Below are positions 14,917-17,614 of a stretch of 17,614 nucleotides of DNA, piece after piece (positions within the stretch are counted from its first letter, which is position 1; each line of letters starts with the position of its first letter). The position numbers and the translations under genes were made by a program. The stretch covers positions 1 through 17,614 of the forward strand of contig JAGXHC010000056.1 in NCBI GenBank assembly GCA_024636405.1, in the 5' to 3' direction. The notes beneath the pieces are model-generated. The model worked only from the letters and a program-made list of their open reading frames with translations, did not search any database and had not been told where the DNA came from. This DNA is from Sulfitobacter sp. (lineage in GTDB: Bacteria; Pseudomonadota; Alphaproteobacteria; Rhodobacterales; Rhodobacteraceae).

Positions 14917-15602
14917 GCGCGGACATTGCTGCCTGGGATGCGTTGGGCCTGTCGCTCTGGGTAGCGTGCTGGGCGACGTTGCTGGCGATTCCGCTGGCGC
15001 TTTGGGTGGCGTGGCTGCTGGCGCGCGGCCAGTTCCGGGGCAAGGCGCTGCTGAGTGCGCTGGTGCATCTGCCGCTGGTGCTGCCGCCGGTCGTCACGGG
15101 GTATCTTCTGTTGACGGTCTTTGGCCGGACCGCACCGCTGGGCCGCGCGTTGGAAACGCTGGGCATCCAGTTGGCATTTCACTGGACAGGTGCGGTACTG
15201 GCCGCGATCATCATGGGTTTTCCGCTGATGGTGCGCGCGATGCGGCTGGCGATTGAAGCCGTCGATCCCAAGCTTGAGGACGCCGCCGCCACGTTGGGCG
15301 CGCCGCGTATCGCCGTGTTCGGACGTGTCACCTTGCCGCTCATCGCGCCGGGAATACTGGCTGGCGCGGTGATGGGGTTTGCCAAGGCGATGGGTGAATT
15401 TGGTGCCACGATCACCTTTGTCGCCAATATTCCCGGCCAGACCCAGACCCTGCCAAGCGCGATCTGGACCGCGTTGCAGTTGCCGGGCGGCGGGCCGCAG
15501 GCCTGGGCGATGGTTGGCATGGCCTGCACTGTTGCGATCGGCGCTGTGCTGCTGTCCGAAGCGCTGGCGCGCCGCGTCGCCACAAGGATTGCGGGCGCAT
15601 GA
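14913..15602 (+). CDS. modB: Molybdate ABC transporter permease ModB
   Basis: This 229-residue inner-membrane protein starts with GTG, overlapping the modA stop (GTGA), and ends overlapping modC (ATGA). Five hydrophobic segments are visible, and the cytoplasmic EAA loop lies at about 121-145 (LEDAAATLGAPR to LPLIAPGI). The preceding LVLPPVVTGYLLL and GFPLMVRAM, and the following AKAMGEFGATI, are standard ModB blocks. It forms the homodimeric membrane channel for molybdate. Tight overlaps at both ends mean coupled translation of the three subunits. The assignment is secure. Confidence 0.95.
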   Translation: MSADIAAWDALGLSLWVACWATLLAIPLALWVAWLLARGQFRGKALLSALVHLPLVLPPVVTGYLLLTVFGRTAPLGRALETLGIQLAFHWTGAVLAAIIMGFPLMVRAMRLAIEAVDPKLEDAAATLGAPRIAVFGRVTLPLIAPGILAGAVMGFAKAMGEFGATITFVANIPGQTQTLPSAIWTALQLPGGGPQAWAMVGMACTVAIGAVLLSEALARRVATRIAGA

Positions 15603-16687
15603 CGCTGGACGTCAGCCTGCGCCACCGCTTCGGGGATTTCACACTGGCGGCGGATTTCACCGCCGGGCCGGGCATCACGGCGCTGTTTGGCCGTTCCGGC
15701 GCGGGCAAGACCACGGTGATCAACGCCGTTGCGGGGTTGCTGCGGCCCGACAGCGGACGGGTTGTGCTGAACGGTGAAACGCTGGTTGATGCTGAGGCGG
15801 GTGTTTTCGTGCCACCGCATGCACGCAGGTTGGGTTATGTTTTTCAGGATGCGCGGCTGTTTCCCCATCTTGACGTGCGGCAAAACCTGCTGTTCGGCGC
15901 ACGCTATGGCGCCGGGGCGACACCGGGGCCCGGCATCGCGGATGTGACCGCGCTGCTGGGGCTTGAGGGGTTTGGTACGCGCATGCCCAACACCCTCTCG
16001 GGCGGCGAGCGGCAGCGCGTGGCGCTGGGGCGTGCCTTGTTGTGCCATCCGCGTCTTTTGCTGATGGATGAACCACTTGCGGCCCTTGATGCACCGCGCA
16101 AACAAGAGATTTTGCCGTATCTGGAACGCCTGCGCGATGGCCCGCTGTGCCTGCCCATTCTCTATGTCAGCCATGCGGTGGATGAGATCGCCCGTCTGGC
16201 TGACACGCTGGTGCTGATGCAAGCGGGCCACGTTTACGCCCAAGGACCGCTGTTCGACGTGATGTCCGATCCTGCCGCCGTGCCCCTGCTGGGGGTACGC
16301 GAGGCAGGCGCGGTGATTGAGGCGGATGTGCTGCGCCACGCCGATGACGGCCTGTCCACATTGCGGATCAGCGCGGGCGAGCTTGAGTTGCCCGGTGTGC
16401 GTGCGCCTGTCGGGTCGCGGGTGCGGCTTCGGGTGCTGGCGCAGGACGTGATCCTGTCGCTGGACCGGCCGGACGGGCTTTCATCGGTGAATGTGCTGCC
16501 GGTGATCATCGACGCGGTACACCCCGGCGACGGACCGGGTGCCGCGATTGCGCTGCGGGCCGGGAAAGACCGGCTGCTTGCGCGGGTCACGGCGCGCGCG
16601 GTGCAGGAAATGCGGCTGCAACCGGGTATGCATTGCTATGCGATCCTGAAGGCCACCACCGTGGCACCCGGCAGCATCGGGCGTTAG
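15599..16687 (+). CDS. modC: Molybdate ABC transporter ATP-binding protein ModC
   Basis: This is a 362-residue ATPase of the molybdate importer. Walker A is GRSGAGKTT (31-39), the Q-loop Gln is 83, the signature LSGGERQRV begins at 133, Walker B is LLLMDE (153-158), and the switch His is 192 in YVSHAVDE. The extra C-terminal part (about 235-355) includes a Mop/TOBE-type domain near 290-355, with SSVNVLPVIIDAV at its start, which in homologues binds oxyanion and feeds back on transport. Length fits full-size ModC. It ends only six bases from the stop of the convergent EcsC-family gene, so transcripts of the two probably overlap or terminate inside each other. Confidence 0.95.
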   Translation: MTLDVSLRHRFGDFTLAADFTAGPGITALFGRSGAGKTTVINAVAGLLRPDSGRVVLNGETLVDAEAGVFVPPHARRLGYVFQDARLFPHLDVRQNLLFGARYGAGATPGPGIADVTALLGLEGFGTRMPNTLSGGERQRVALGRALLCHPRLLLMDEPLAALDAPRKQEILPYLERLRDGPLCLPILYVSHAVDEIARLADTLVLMQAGHVYAQGPLFDVMSDPAAVPLLGVREAGAVIEADVLRHADDGLSTLRISAGELELPGVRAPVGSRVRLRVLAQDVILSLDRPDGLSSVNVLPVIIDAVHPGDGPGAAIALRAGKDRLLARVTARAVQEMRLQPGMHCYAILKATTVAPGSIGR

Positions 16688-16693
16688 ATTTTA

Positions 16694-17461
16694 TCAGCCA
16701 GCGACGCGGGTGCGGCCCATCTTGGTGCGCAGGCGTGCCAGCAGTTCGGGATGCGAGACATCTGCATCGATGGCCAGTTTGCGCAGGCCAAAATGCACAT
16801 GCGCCATGTCCTGATAATAGCTGGTGTAGGCGTAATTCGTCGCAGCCCCTGCCACCGCACCGAGGACCGGGACGGCCTGCGCCGCCAGCTTTTGACCCAG
16901 CACAACCGCAAGTTTCGGCGCGACCTTGGCCAGCACCGCCTGCATCGTGCGCCCCGAAAGCGCCATACGGGCCGACAAAAATCCAAGGTCTGCACCGTCA
17001 TCCCCCGCCAGTGGGCCGGCGGCGGAGAACACCTGAATGCAATCGAACTGAACGTTCTCGGCGCCGGGATCAAAGCCGTGTTCGACCGCGACACCCTGTA
17101 TCACCCGCAAAAGCAGCGTTGTCGTGACCGGCAGTTCTGCCAAAGCCGTTGGCAACCCGCCTGCCCCGCCTGCCGCGCCCATCGCGGCACCCACCGCCTG
17201 ATTGAGCCAGCTTTTCTGATCCGGCACCATCGCGCGGCTGCTATTCGCCGCTTTCATGGCCTGGTTGAGCGCTTTGACCGTTGCCGTTTCAAGATTGCGG
17301 CGCACCACATTCGGCAACCGCTCAATCAGCGCGTCCGCATGCCCCCCGATAAGGTTAAGCACGGTGATACCCATGCCGCCCGCCTGTTTGTAGCGCTTGG
17401 CGATGTCATTCAGACGGGCGTCAACGTTGATCGGTGCTGGCAAGTCGCTTGTGATGTGCAT
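16694..17461 (-). CDS. EcsC family protein
   Basis: This 255-residue protein matches the EcsC family in its central block. A glycine/alanine-rich stretch (about 89-103) runs into LAELPVTTTLLLRVIQGVA (107-125), followed by the acidic FDPGAENVQFDCIQVF segment. A second glycine/alanine-rich, probably membrane-associated segment lies at about 190-210. EcsC was named from the Bacillus ecs operon, but its biochemical role is unknown and most proteobacterial copies stand alone. No export signal is evident at the N-terminus. The ATG has a GGGGAA stretch upstream. It is convergent with modC, and no functional link to molybdate is implied. Confidence 0.85.
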   Translation of the reverse strand: MHITSDLPAPINVDARLNDIAKRYKQAGGMGITVLNLIGGHADALIERLPNVVRRNLETATVKALNQAMKAANSSRAMVPDQKSWLNQAVGAAMGAAGGAGGLPTALAELPVTTTLLLRVIQGVAVEHGFDPGAENVQFDCIQVFSAAGPLAGDDGADLGFLSARMALSGRTMQAVLAKVAPKLAVVLGQKLAAQAVPVLGAVAGAATNYAYTSYYQDMAHVHFGLRKLAIDADVSHPELLARLRTKMGRTRVAG

Positions 17462-17515
17462 GATGGTTCCCCGCGGATGACCCTTAATGTGGGGGATGCA
17501 CAGGGGAATTCAAGC

Positions 17516-17614
17516 TCACCACCGCACCACTGGCCCCGCCACCGCATCCCATGCGCCCGGAACAAGCGGACGTCCCAGCACCCGTTCGGGATTTGTCGGC
17601 GGCGGCATCTCCAC
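17516..17614 (-). CDS. 3' end of an unidentified gene, truncated by the window edge
   Basis: An open minus-strand frame runs from the window edge to a TGA at 17516-17518: 32 codons with mostly G or C in third positions, proline- and valine-rich, ending VAGPVVRW. It lies 54 bases upstream of the EcsC-family start on the same strand, a normal intergenic distance. The fragment is too short to identify, and in GC-rich DNA an open stretch this long can be chance. Confidence 0.4.
   Translation of the reverse strand: MEMPPPTNPERVLGRPLVPGAWDAVAGPVVRW

Noticed and set aside
15179..16339. A 386-codon open frame antisense to modB and modC
   Set aside because: The plus strand has clear motifs of both genes here. 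The antisense translation is rich in Arg, Pro, Ala and Gln with no domain, as expected of a mirror frame in GC-rich DNA.

Overview
The window looks like chromosomal DNA of an alphaproteobacterium of the Rhodobacterales (Roseobacter group). This rests on gene content and arrangement: lysC next to ptsP, a Nudix/DUF1178 pair, a PhnD of the marine type, high GC, and tightly overlapping operons with GTG and TTG starts. No rRNA, tRNA, CRISPR array or intact mobile element is visible. Family assignments come from motifs and remembered family features, not from database searches.

Region 1 (about 1-3390) is a decaying metal-handling patch, probably for copper. It holds a small exported His/Met/Cys-rich protein, an exported Asp-box (BNR) protein with a Cys-Ser-Cys-Cys cluster, the 3' remnant of a CopA-type P-type ATPase broken by an in-frame TGA, and an intact CopZ-like HMA chaperone. 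A perfect 16-bp inverted repeat and about 320 bp of AT-richer, essentially non-coding DNA follow.

Region 2 (about 3390-8466, minus strand) is an operon for uptake of a phosphonate-like compound. The order is phosphoglycolate-phosphatase-like HAD, phnD, phnC, phnE1, phnE2, then a NagD-like HAD. Genes overlap by 1 to 4 bases (TAATG, ATGA, TTGA). One hairpin covers the phnD Shine-Dalgarno and another lies between phnD and phnC. No C-P lyase genes are present; the two HAD proteins are the only local enzymes.

Region 3 (about 8550-12292, minus strand) holds ptsP (EI-Ntr, GAF plus PEP-utilising domains) downstream of lysC (aspartate kinase with two ACT domains).

Region 4 (about 12406-14045, minus strand) holds a Nudix hydrolase, a DUF1178 zinc-ribbon protein, and a short-chain dehydrogenase whose N-terminal TGxxxGxG motif lies in a different frame from the rest. 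The spacing is best explained by an 11-bp deletion.

Region 5 (14188-16687, plus strand) is a complete overlapping modABC molybdate transporter operon. Convergent to it is an EcsC-family gene, and the last bases hold the 3' end of an unidentified minus-strand gene.

Most of the window is ordinary housekeeping and transport. The parts most worth a second look are the copper patch with its odd Asp-box protein, the HAD-flanked phn operon with its translational-coupling hairpin, and the frameshifted SDR.
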